Assembly (NCBI GenBank): GCA_012845835.1 | Contig: JABAKD010000012.1 | Location: 14,849,195-14,913,194 of the forward strand | Reading direction: 5' to 3' | Length of the DNA stretch: 64,000 nt | Origin: Undaria pinnatifida | Taxonomy: Eukaryota; Sar; Phaeophyceae; Laminariales; Alariaceae | Shown: positions 12,301 to 24,400 of the stretch, one piece after another | Position numbering within the stretch: position 1 is the stretch's first letter | Layout of the letters: the number at the start of each line of letters is the position of its first letter | Made by a program: the position numbers and the translations under genes | Notes under the pieces: model-generated | The model's database searches: none | What the model was told of the DNA's origin: nothing | Seen by the model: the letters and a program-made list of their open reading frames with translations, nothing else

Positions 12301-15300
12301 TGATTGTGAGAAATTTGCAAGCACCGGAACCGGTATCATCGTTCATCCATAGACTACGAGAGGTTATCAGGCTCTCCGCCAGCCTTTTTTGCCTATACCT
12401 GGTAGTGGTCTCGTCGTCGCCTTAATTAATCCAGGGGGAAACCGACGGGTCACTGGCTACCGCCGGCGCGAAATCATATTTTTGTACGATGGGGGCAGCG
12501 TTTTTTCCGAATAAACAATCTGTCTGACGGGGCTCCGAACCTGAAGTATTTTTTCGAGTCATTCCACGGTAGGGGTGCAACGGAAGTTTCTGAGCTCCTG
12601 ATATGAGGAGCTCAACACCTTACTGCCCGAAACTTGACTTCGAACGCACATTCGATCGCGCATTCCGACTGTTCACTTCTATGCGCTACGTAGTCCTAAA
12701 ACAACATGCTCGTAAAATTGTCAGAACAACCGTTATTAATAGTTATCTCACGTGAGGGGCTCAAACGAAAAAAAAACTTTGCCCCGAAAAGTGGCAACCC
12801 CTTGCCGCACTATAGAGGGATGACACTAAAACTGCACAACATCGTTGTTGTCTTGCTTTATTATTCATTAAATGACGCATGCTACTAACAGTTGTAATAG
12901 TACTAATAGTATGTTTATATATATATATATCTTCCGGCGGATGGGGACAAAATAAAGCTTGAGCTCACCACACTTCCACGTATTTTCATACACGTCGTGC
13001 CAATTTAACTCGATTGTATTCGCAATCCAGCGCTAGCTGGCGTGTCCTTCAGTTCCCGCGATGGCGACAGCTCGAGCTGTCCCTACCAGCGGTCCCCGTT
13101 ACTACTCCGGCACTATTAGTATTAATAGTAGTACTACTAATAGCATAGTCGTACTAATAGTAGGTAGTATAATAGTGCGGTACAGATGCACCAACCATTG
13201 TTTTTTCCGAGGCTCCTAACCACTTGACGCAGCTCTAAACAATGGTTGGAATGAAACTGGTTAGGAATGATTTTGATCACAATGAACGTGCAAACCCGAT
13301 GAACAACATCATGGTCATTGGTATAAAATACACGAAAAAACGAAAAAATGAAGAACGAAAAACGGGGAAAAAATGTGCTAATATCGGGTTAAGAAGTCCC
13401 GAAATTCAGTTTTTTTTTCCAGAAAGTGCTACTACGGAGATCCACTGTTAGCAGGATTAATTGTCAAACAAAAAAGGGGGCAAAAAAAGCACCCGCCTTC
13501 GTTGAATAGCGTTTGACTCAAGTTAATATTCTTGGCTGGTCTTAACAGGCATACAGAGCCTCAATCGAACGCAGTCGTAGCGTAGGAGAGCTCGCCTGAA
13601 AGGTGGCGATGCTTTCCTTTTCTTGTGTGTAGTGTCATCCTGTTAACAATGGATCTCCGTAAAACATTAATACCTCGATCGTCGCGGGCGTCAAATGTAC
13701 AGTTTAGCCTCAGCATCCGCCTTAATCCACCTTCATATGCCTACATATGTGCCTGTATTTTTCTTGCGCATCACCCCAGCGCGTAGTTTGCCGTTTCAAC
13801 TGCTGGTCGCGTCTGTTCTGAACCCGATAACACCGGCCCGGGCACGCGACAGTGGTGCGCGTGGTACAAAGTCCGCGTGAAACAGCCTATGCCATACCTG
13901 GTATATTATACCCTCCGCCGATGTCTAACCTACCAGTAGGTTCCATATTGACATGTTTTCTAGTAGAGGGGTAGATGACGCAAGAACGCCTCGTACATGC
14001 GGTAGGTCATTTTGCGTTCGAACAAAATCAAAACGGATTCCCGCCGCGTCCGAAACTTGCAGCAGGATGGCCACCGCAACCACAGAGGTACGGCGGCCGC
14101 GCCGGGATCGAGACGGCTTGTGACCAAACAACTTGTTTGAGTTAGCACAAACAAAGACCGACTTCTGTAGGCCCCGGGTTTGTGGGAGCTGGTTCTGTAC
14201 AGGTCTCGCTATCAATGTTGCCGCGGCGGACACAGGCACAAGATGTCAAGCGGACGAACGAAAAGACGTTCGAATAAACAGACATACCAGTCCGGGAATA
14301 AGTATAAGCTCCATACGAGTAATGGTTGAAAAATGCGCGAAACTCCGAGATTTTAGGGAGATGATAATGAGCATCCCTGGGTCAACCAATGGATGCTTCG
14401 ATCCTTTAGTCTACGTGCATGGGGCTAGAATCATCAACTAGCCTTGGGCTTATTATGGCAGTACCGCATGGCCTCATGTCTATACTTGAATCGAGCCTGT
14501 GCTTATTGTTTTTCATATCGAGCTTTTATATCGAGCTTTTATTATTGTCGAACTGGTTCTAATTACAAGGTTCCCCTTCGGGACGTGGGTGACGTGAAAT
14601 CCCGGGGGTGTCGCAAGTCGAAAAGGCACACGGTAACACTCTCGTGGCCCATGTTGGCGCAGAAAGGAGTCATGCTACTACTATTGCTACCGCTGCTACT
14701 ACTACTACTACTACCACTAGTACTACTGCTGCTGCTGCTGTCAAATGATCCTGATATATGGTTGCATTTTAGTTTTTTTCGAGCTTAAAAACAGTTCATC
14801 GCAATTCATGCGGACGAAAAAATAGTGGTACGACAGGTCGTGCGTGGTGCGTGCTGTGTGTTCCCTTGATGCGGGAGGGGGGGCACGAATCGCCACAAGT
14901 CATGCGGATGAAAAAACAGTCGTACGGTAGGTTTTGCATGGCAGCCGCGAGGCGGTGTCAAGTCGTGTCAAGAGCCGAACGTCTCCCCTTGGTCGTTTGC
15001 CGTAATTCGTGGCTTTGAAGGCCCTGAGCACGCCCCACGGACCTCGGCCGGGGCCCGCACTTGTGCTGTGGTGTACACGCGGGTCCCCTGCGTGCCCCGC
15101 GGCGGACAGCACGAGGAAAGACCCCAGGCGGGAAGAGAAAGAAATGCCGAAGTGCGAAATAAGTCAATTTGGTACATAGTAAATATTTAGTGGGAAAATG
15201 TGCGCACCCCTCCGTGAAGAGAGGTTTGTTCCATACAACTAAAAACAAGACAAAAAACCATAAACAAGACTATAAACGGCCTCATGGTTTATTGGTTTAT

Positions 15301-15415
15301 CGAACGTTGTCGCTGTTGGCGCATTGCTTGTTCTTGCCCGGCAGGTGAGCCGGAAATTCGTCAGGATCGGCAGAGCGTGGGTACTGCAATGGTCATCCAA
15401 GGTGGGTTGTTGTTG

Positions 15416-15447
<32 letters not shown>

Positions 15448-18400
15448 GGTGGTGGTGGTGGTGGTGGTGTTGTTGTTGTTGTGGTGGTTGTTGTTGTTGT
15501 GGTTGTTGTTGTTGTTGTTGTGGTGGTGGTGGTTGTGGTGGTGGTAGTGTTGGTCGTGTTGTTGCTTGGTTTTGGTGTTGTTCTTGTTGGTGCTGGTGCT
15601 TGTGTTAGTGTTGGTTGGTGTTAATGTTGGTGCTGTTGTTGCTGTTGCTGCTATTGGTGCTGTTGCTGTTCCCACACCAATTCATCGCCACAGGCTCCAA
15701 TGGCAATATTAAGAACTTAAAACCACCGGAGTCGGACCATACCTCTCAACAAAAAGACTAACTAAATACATGGTATTACACATACCTGAAGAAAGCCTTG
15801 CGGTTAGGTTTTATTCGATTTTTTTCCCAAAGGTTCTGCCTGTTGTGATGCGTGAGTTGTTGTTTCGTGTGCTCCTTGCTGTGACCGTGCGGAGCCCCTG
15901 TGGGCGTATTGTTGTGCACGCGGGTGCACGCGGGTGGCGAGTGTTTGTGTTGATGTCAAATCTATACATGTCGAGGGAATGCGAGTTTATTCATTAATAA
16001 AAAAACATCAAGTGTGAGTTCGATCCATTTGATTTGTCGGTACTCATCTGTGCAAGGTGCGTCATACACAGACCGCTCCTTTTTACAGATGTATTATCCT
16101 TCGAATGTGTTATGACTCCAATGCTTATTGATAGAGTGGACATCAACAATAGGGCATAATAAGAACGGTATAATACTTGATAACATTGTTTCAAATACGA
16201 CAACTGTGAGTTAGTGCGATCAAGTTAATGGTCGATGCTCGTATTTGCCAGCTGCGTGATACTACTCCGTCCGCGCATTCTCATCGATGTACAAGAGAGG
16301 CCTCGGCTGGCTGACGCCCGCCTGAGGCTCCGCGCATGCCCGGCATGGTCGGCGATGTGAAAGGCAAACGGGCAAAAAAATCTTCCCGATGTAATACTCT
16401 TTGAAAATAGTGTGCTCCCCAAGATGCTGCCACAGTTAAAAGGACAATTTTTCATGGCACCAAAAAATTGAGAGCCTGTTCGAGTTGCCTGAACGAAGTG
16501 TCTGCCGTACACCAACGCACACAAATTGACGGCAGTTGAAAATACCCTGCTGGGTTTTATCGACAGCTATACTCTATTTGTCTGTGTGTGCGGCACTTGG
16601 CGTTTGGACTGGTCTAAAAAGCAAAGCTCGTTTGTACCTTGTTCGGTTTGAGACTGGGTTGTCGGTGTTGAAGCTTTGATGTCGGAAGGATTCGAGACGT
16701 TGGCCCTTTTCACTTTCCGCTGTGCCGCAACTGATCAGGTGTTGAGTATGATTTTTTCAACCAAGTTCCTGTTTAGATCCAGGTTCCTGGCCCCTGCGCA
16801 GTTAGGAACCCTTGTCCTGCCTGGAGCTACCAGTACCCGACCGCAACAATTGATTTTTTTGACATTCGCGGCTGGTGGATGGATTAGAGGATTGCTCGTT
16901 TTCCTTAGCGACGCATTGATTTGGTGTGTGACTTCGCCGTGGTCGTTGCTCACCGTATTTCGGCTGTGTTCCGCCCGTTGATGGGTGGATTAGTGAATTG
17001 ATCTGTTTGTTTTTGTGACGCATTTGTTGGTGTGTAGATTTTTACCATTTTCGCCCGTGTTTCTGCTGTCTTCAGTTGACGGATAGATTTTTCGCGAGTT
17101 GGTCTGTTTGTTTTTTTTCGTTGACGCCTTATTTGAGGCGCTGCAGTGCCAATAGTGTACGTGAGGCATCCGCAGCCCACGGTAATTACCGTTAAAATAT
17201 GTACCCCGCATTCAAAACGCCTTCCTACAGTTGAGGAAAACCAATAAGTCGGAACGTCGGCACCTCCGTCTCACGACTGACTATTAGTCCGACTACCAAT
17301 CATTAGTATTCAGCGACTTAAGTTGTTCCGACTCACAGCTAAGGTTTAACCTCTGGTCCTTTTTCGCCGCAGTTTGAGCTCTCCGACCCGGTTGATGGAT
17401 GCGTTCTTCGGATTAATCGGTTTGGTCACGCGATGATTTCGTATACCTAGCTGGACGCATTCCACGGCAGGGCTGACCACTTTTTTGTTCTGAAGATACT
17501 CATTTGAGGAGCTATAAATCAAAGCACAGAATTGCTCTAAACTTCATCCTAGCTTTGACTTTCCCGGAAAGCCTACAAGCTGGGCCGGCCAAGACGCCGT
17601 GAGTTCACGAATGTCGCTGTGCCCCACTCAGTTTTTGGAGTTCGGACCTGAAATCTTGACACGTGATTTAGAGCACGCTCATCAAAACACTACTTGGAAA
17701 TCGCACGAAGAAGAAAGAATTTCGTTGACTTTTCGTCCGTTTTATGATCATAGATTCCGTTTGGCCACCAGTTTGTGGGCAAGATTGTATATATATTTTG
17801 CGATTTCCAAGTAGTATTTGTTTAAGCTTGCTCTAAATCACTTGTCAAAATTTCAGGTCCGAACTCCAAAAAATGAGCGGGGTACAGCGATATTTTTAAT
17901 TTCATCACTTTTTGTCGAAAACACTTGACTTATATATGGAATCGAGTTTTGGTAATATTCTTGATGGGTGGCGAATTGGGCAATGAAACTTATATCGATG
18001 TTCTTCTAAAGAGTCTTAAGCATAGTGTCCACCAAATTTCACCTTGATCGGATTTTTTTCTTTTTTTTCCGGCTGGAAAAGTTGGTGCTTTCGAGTTTTC
18101 GCGGTTATCTCAATGAGATCGAGTCGGAAGAAATAAAGCCTTAAAATTTTTCATATACTTTTTTTTTGCATGTGCAATGTGGTGTCCGGGGTAGCGCTTC
18201 CAATTTTCGAGGCCTAATTCGTAACAGCGGTGGCGGGAGAGCTTTCTGAATTATTGTCGGTTTCTTGGCCGGCCAAGCCTGTAGGATTTGAGAGTTCCAG
18301 TAAGATTCCCGCGAATTCGATGCATAAAAACGGGGTCGTAAAACACGTGAAACAACACAAGTCGTGCCCCAACACGTCCAAAAGTTGCCTATATTCAGGG

Positions 18401-21400
18401 ATCAGTCTGGTATACTTGATAAACAACAATGAAAGGGCAGCCCGACGCACAGGTCCCTTGGCGTAAGTATTTAACGAAACTTGTAGTGAAACACACATTC
18501 GGTGTTCCTACAATGTTCGGTGGCTTTTCCCCGTATCGTCAATTCGGAAGGACAGATGGCCAAAAGAGTGCTACCCGTATCGTAACACGCGTGGTAGACT
18601 ATTGATAGAGTAGACGCCCCATAAAGGGCCGTTCCTAACGAACTTGAAAAATAATGTCAGGAATCGTGATGTGACAAAAACGAAAACGTGACATCTCCGC
18701 GAATCGTGATGTTTTGTCAGGAATCCGGACTTTTCAATCGTTTCGACATTTTCGATCAAGATTGATGTCAGGATTCCTGACAAAGAAATATATATATGTT
18801 TTTAACGTGATATTTCAGAATTTCAATTATGTCAGGAATCGCGATGTGACAAAAACGAAAACGTGACATCTCCGCGAATCGTGATGTTTCGTCAGAAATC
18901 CGGAATTTTCAATCGTTTCGACATTTCCATCAAGATTGATGTCAGGATTCCTGACAAGAAAGAAAGTTTTTAAAAAAATTTTAACGTGATATTTCAGAAT
19001 TTCAAACTGTCAGGAATCGTAACATTCGTCAGGATTTCGTTGATTTTTTTGCGTTCATGTGGAACGATCTAACCCTTTTGAGGCCCGTTTGTATCAACCA
19101 AATACAAGATATTTTCGGTATTATGTACCGTCCAGGAAAAACCTGCAGCAGTCCATATTGTACGATTAATAGTATAAGAATGCGGTGCGTGTGTACCGTT
19201 GCGCCTTGAACACACTAGCGATCACACCCTCTACCGGCGTCGCTCCCGGCCTGCTTCGGTGACCAATCCCCCTGTTTTCGTCCGTTTTTTGTCAGTTTTT
19301 TGTCAGTTTTTTGTCATTTTTTTTCCCTCTGAACCACCGAAAGAGGTTAAGGGACAGAACAAGAGCCCTGATGCGCGCAACAACCCGCTCGTTTTCTTGA
19401 AAGGGTTGAAGGTACCATGTGGAAAGCTAGAATAGTCACCGTTCACAACATGCAAATAAAAAACATACGAAAAAAATTTGGAAAAAATAGAGTCAGTGCC
19501 GTGGTTGCTAACCTCGGGGTCTATTGGTTTACCCTCGGAGTCCTGGTTCACACGGCTGTCTTCACTGCGACCCTTCCCATATAGTGCACCTATGCATGTT
19601 GTCGACTTTTCGACCGCCTTAGCCCTTTTATCTCTGAGCCGTCCAGAAACATAAATCTGACTGTAAGCTCAAGTGCTTTGTCCCCATAACGGCAATTGAT
19701 CGCTAAAAGGGCTATAAGATCCATGACAATGGAAAGCCGATAGTTTGGCCTAAAAGTTTGCAAAAATTTTGGGGGTTATTTTCTGAAAGATTCCGGGTAA
19801 CGTCGCTATGGGGAAATTATACTAGAATGTTTTTTTTCTCCCTTTTTTGGGTCATGCGGTCCAACAGGTCAACTTGTCTATTTTTCATCAAGCCTCGATC
19901 AACACTGCCCACCAAACACGGTTGACCTTCGATCTCGAGATAGAGAAAACCCATGGCCACTCCTCTTTGTTCCGGACAAGGCCACATGAGTGTAGGTGGC
20001 AGCGCTGAAGAGTTTATCTCGATCCATGCCCTAGGGCGTGAGAGGTTGCGTGTGTTGTCCTGTGGTCTTCCGTCACATTCTCTCAAAAATTTGTTTTTCG
20101 CCCGTTTGGAGACGATAGAGAGTTTTTGTCTCAGTGTTCTACACACCAGCCGCCAAATGTGTTGTTAACAGAAGCCTGATCGGTGCCCGCCACAAACCAC
20201 CGGCCGTAGAGTGAGCGCTCTACACCAAGGGGGGGTCGGAGCACCTCACGAGCTCGCCACGTTCAGAGTTCACGACGCTGTCGTTGATTTCGTCGAACGA
20301 AGTATGTGGAGAACACGAAATTGCGCCGCGTCTAATCCAAGATCTGCTTGAGAATTTCTCAGGCCGATGTTGGCCAAAATCGCCTCGAGAAATCCTGTTT
20401 TGACCGGAATTCTGCAAAGGTTTGAAACATAATTCTACCAAATTGGGTCCATAGGCGACCGTTCAGGCAAAGTTTGGCTGGGGTCTTGGGGAATTTCAAA
20501 CTTTTGGCCTTCTATTGTCACCGGTCTAAGGTATGGTACTTATAGAGAACTGTAAAAATTATCCCACGCTAATCTCGCTAATCTGGAGTGTCTTGTCACC
20601 GTGAGGGGAGTGGGATTCCCCTGTCAAACTCTGAAACTGTTCCTAGTCCAATTCCGAGTGTTTTGTCCCCGTGACGAGAGTGCAGTGCTGAAAATCGCAA
20701 CTTTCCGGGGGGTTTTCGTTGCAGGCATCAGCGTCCAAGATACATTTCGTGATCAAGGGGATAGAGTCGGGGCGTCCCCTGGCTCATGGGCAGGCGTTTT
20801 CCCTGGTCTCTCGGCGGTGGTCTGACTGGGAGGTCGGTGTGTCCAAACAACCGTCCAGCAAACTCGGGGGCAGGAGCCTTGGGTGAGAGGCCGCGTGAAC
20901 AAGCTCGTAGTAGCGGTTCTGCTGCTCCCCCCTCGTTTTTTCTAGGTGTGCTTTTTATATCGATTCTGCTCTTCCTCCCTCTGTTTCTGGTGAAAGGGGC
21001 ATAGCGACAGGCGCCGACGTAAACGTCAACCAACTGAATGTCCATTTTTGCTGGATGGGGAGTATTACGGAACCTGGTGCCATGGTTTCCCTTCGGTAGG
21101 CTCGTTAGGCTTGAAAAATTTTCGACCAAGTATCCAATTGTCCTATTAATATGATATGTTGCTTATTGTATGCCCAATGACCCCATTGTGCCAAATTAAT
21201 TGCTAGCATTACGATATAGGCCTACTTGCTGCTGAGTCGGGCTTGAGGATCGTGGGCTGTGCAGTTGTCGCGAAGCACCGCAGGTTGAAAAGTATACGGT
21301 ATCCTCGCCAAGCGATTCTCGCTTCCATGTTCGGACTTAGGGCATCGCGAGGGGCCGTACTGTGTCGTCCTGCCGGTTTTTCTCGCCTTCAAAATTAGAT

Positions 21401-24400
21401 AATTCCAGCCTGCCGACGTCGGATGGCTTCAGCATACAGGGGCACTCGTCTACTCATACGCCACATCACACAGCAATTCTTGGGTTCGCGGCCGTTGGTC
21501 GCCGTTGTGGTCTGTGGACAGGACACCCGTAGCTTTTCTCGTCCGCTCCGTCTTCACAAGCTTAAGATTTCACTCTTTTAGAGCTTTAAAATATATCTCA
21601 CACAGATACGAAGTCGTATTGGCCCCAAACACGTAGGTGCAGTTTCCCTTTTTAAAACTGCGAAATGCATCTCACACTAACTCCAGCTATGTTTCTAAAA
21701 AAACGTCAATGCAATTCCCACACGGTTAACCTGTTACCTCCTGTGCCTTGTGAAAAGGTGCTTAAACAAGGGAAAGCGTCGGAACGTGACCCGTCTCTCT
21801 CTCCTTACCCTCGTGGCGAGGCCATGGTTTGACCCTGCGGCGGACTTGGACGGAGGGCAGGGCGGAGGAGTCATCCCAGCTCTGGAGGCAGAGGAAAACG
21901 CCATCACCATCTCTCACAGGTGCTGCTGCGGCCCTCGCACGTTATGCCCGTCTCCGCTATGATTAGCTTCGTTTTGTTTTGTTTTGTTTTGTTTTATTGT
22001 TTTTTTTCATGTATGTTTTTATGCGTGGAAGTAGTTTTGGTTCGTAGTTGGTTATCTCTGCTTTGTTGCATACGACGTACCAGGTACCTGATGTTCGCTT
22101 GTTTTATTTAGAGTAACTGGTCCTAGTCATTTCGCGGGGCCGTGGTTTGACCGTTCGGCTGACTTGACGGGGAGGGAGGGGGCAGGGCGGAGGCGTTAGC
22201 CCGGCTCTGGAAGCCGAGGAAAACGTTTTATTGCTGTCTCTGACAGGGGCTGCGACTCGTCAATTTTCCCCGCTATGATATGCGTAATTTTAAAATACTT
22301 TTGTGGCGTGTTTCTTGGTTGCTGGTGTCCTCGGTATGGAGTTTTCTAATATGTAGGGCGCGTTTTTCTTCCGGGGATCTGGCTTTTTGTTTGTTTATCG
22401 CTGCGGCATTGTTTTGTTCATCTCATTGGTCAACCTCCCCCGCCGTTCCCACCCTTGCTGTTCTCCGTTGTTACTTTTTTTTTTTCACCATGTTGGTCCA
22501 CTACCCCCCCAACACACACGCTACTGACGTAGTTGGTCCTGTTTAAATTTTGCTGTAGGGGGACCCTGCGGAGACGAGGGCTCTTTGTTATCGCTGTGGT
22601 ATTTTCTTTCATCCTCATCACGCCACCCCCCTTCCCCCCCCACGCCCCTACCCGCTGTTGGCCCCGTCCTCCCCCCCTCGCCCTCAAACCCGCTACTGCC
22701 CCTAGCCTCTTCCCCAACCCTTTTCACTGATGTCATTGGACCTGCTTTTTTCGTTTTCGGTGCAGGGGTCCCTTCGAAGATTTGCTCTCGCCGGGAGAAG
22801 AGGAGTTGGACGATGACGATGACGATGGGAGCGACCCGGCGCGGTCTGATGTAAGTGCAGGAGGACGCATGCTACGATGCTGGGTACCATGATAACATAT
22901 TTGTTTTGGCTAAAGGGTACCTGGTACCTGACTTACGGGGTACGGTTTCTTAACCATCATTCGTCGGAATTTGACATTCTTTTTTGTGTAGAGAGGCCTT
23001 GACGGGTTAAAAGCAAGCCGTCAAACAGTTGCCAAGGGCAGCGGCCATGGAACCCGCTACATTAAAACTAGTGTATTACGTCTAAAAAGACCTTGACGGG
23101 CTAAAACTTGACTGTCAAAGAGCCGCCTACGACAGCGCCGAGGAACTCCCGTCACCGAAGCTAGTATATTGCGTTTAAACAGATGTTGATGGGTCAAACC
23201 TAGACTGTCAAAGAGCTGTCAAGGACAGCCGCCAAGGAACTCCCATAACTAAAACTAGTACATTACGTCTAACAGACCTTGACGGGCCTAACCTGGACCA
23301 TCAAACAACCGTCGAGGACAGCGGCCAAGGACCTCCCAACACTAAAATTAGTACGTCAAGTCTAGTCAGACCTTGTGAGAGGAAAACTAGACCGTCAAGC
23401 AGCCGCCAAGGACAGCCGCCAAGGACAGCCGCCAAGGACCTCCCAACACTGAAGCTAGTATATTAAGTCTAAACATAATGCCTTGACGGGTCAAAACTAG
23501 ATCGTTGGCGAATGCCTTAGATGATGAACGTGATTTGTTTTTTCCAGGTGGACGATGGGATGTCGGAGTCCGACCCCGAGTGCCTCTCCGACGTGGACAG
23601 GCAGGAAGTGGAGCGAAAGTTGCCGTCCTACCGTTCCTTCTCCGAGGATGGCTTGTCGTCGAAGGCCGCCCGCGCTATGGGCTGCTACCCAGGTATGACG
23701 CAAACGGCTAAAAGGGTCAGAGTTGGAGTTGGGACTGGGGTTGGGGTTGGGGTTGGAGTTGGCGTTGGGGTTAGGGTTGCGGTTGGAGTTGGAGCTGAGG
23801 TTGGGGTTGGGTGTAACAAGCTGTAATTGGAGACAAAGTTAGCGCCCTACCGCCCCTTCTGGGTGCTGTAAGTTAGGCCTGAGAGGAAGTTCGCGCCGTA
23901 CCGCTCCTTCTCTGAGGATGGCTTGTCCTCTCGGGCCGTTTGCGCTGTGGGTTTCTACTCAGGTACGCTGCCGAAACGGGGGTTGGGGTTACTGGAATTG
24001 GGGGTGGGGTTGGGGATGGGGTTAGGAATTGTCGTCTTTCCGTTCCTCGTCCGTGGATGGCTTGTCGGTGTTGGGCTTGGGGAAAGAACTAACGTCCTCC
24101 CGATTCTTCTCCGTGGATGGCTTGTTGTTTTGGACCGCTAGTGGTATGGGCTGCTAACCAGGTCTGTTTGGTGACCAAATTAGGGTTGTATCTATTCTGC
24201 TCTTTTTCCGTAGGGTTTTCGTAACAGGTTATGGTTTTAGTTGGATAAGGAGCGTATACAACACTTGGTATAGAGTATTCAACCATGTTTTTTTTTCTCC
24301 CATTTATGTTCGAAAAAATAGACACACGTGTTACGTTTTATGGTCTTGACCACGGCCCAAGATGAGGTGTGAGGTCTATAACCTGTCCCTTACCCTCACC

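Larger units (their letters stand above)
15700..20724. other. 5.3-kb intron of gene A, repeats but no exon seen
   Basis: Contains the foldback at 17611-17892 and the duplicated block at 18650-19020. Three decayed ATGGATTAG/TTGATCTGTTTG units (about 80-100 bp) lie at 16860-17120. The rest is AT-rich sequence without coding character. Confidence 0.55.

Noticed and set aside
20786-21004. Frame ending in a hydrophobic segment (FFLGVLFISILLFLPLFL)
   Set aside because: It overlaps exon 10 in another frame and has no start or splice context. The hydrophobic run comes from a T-rich stretch.
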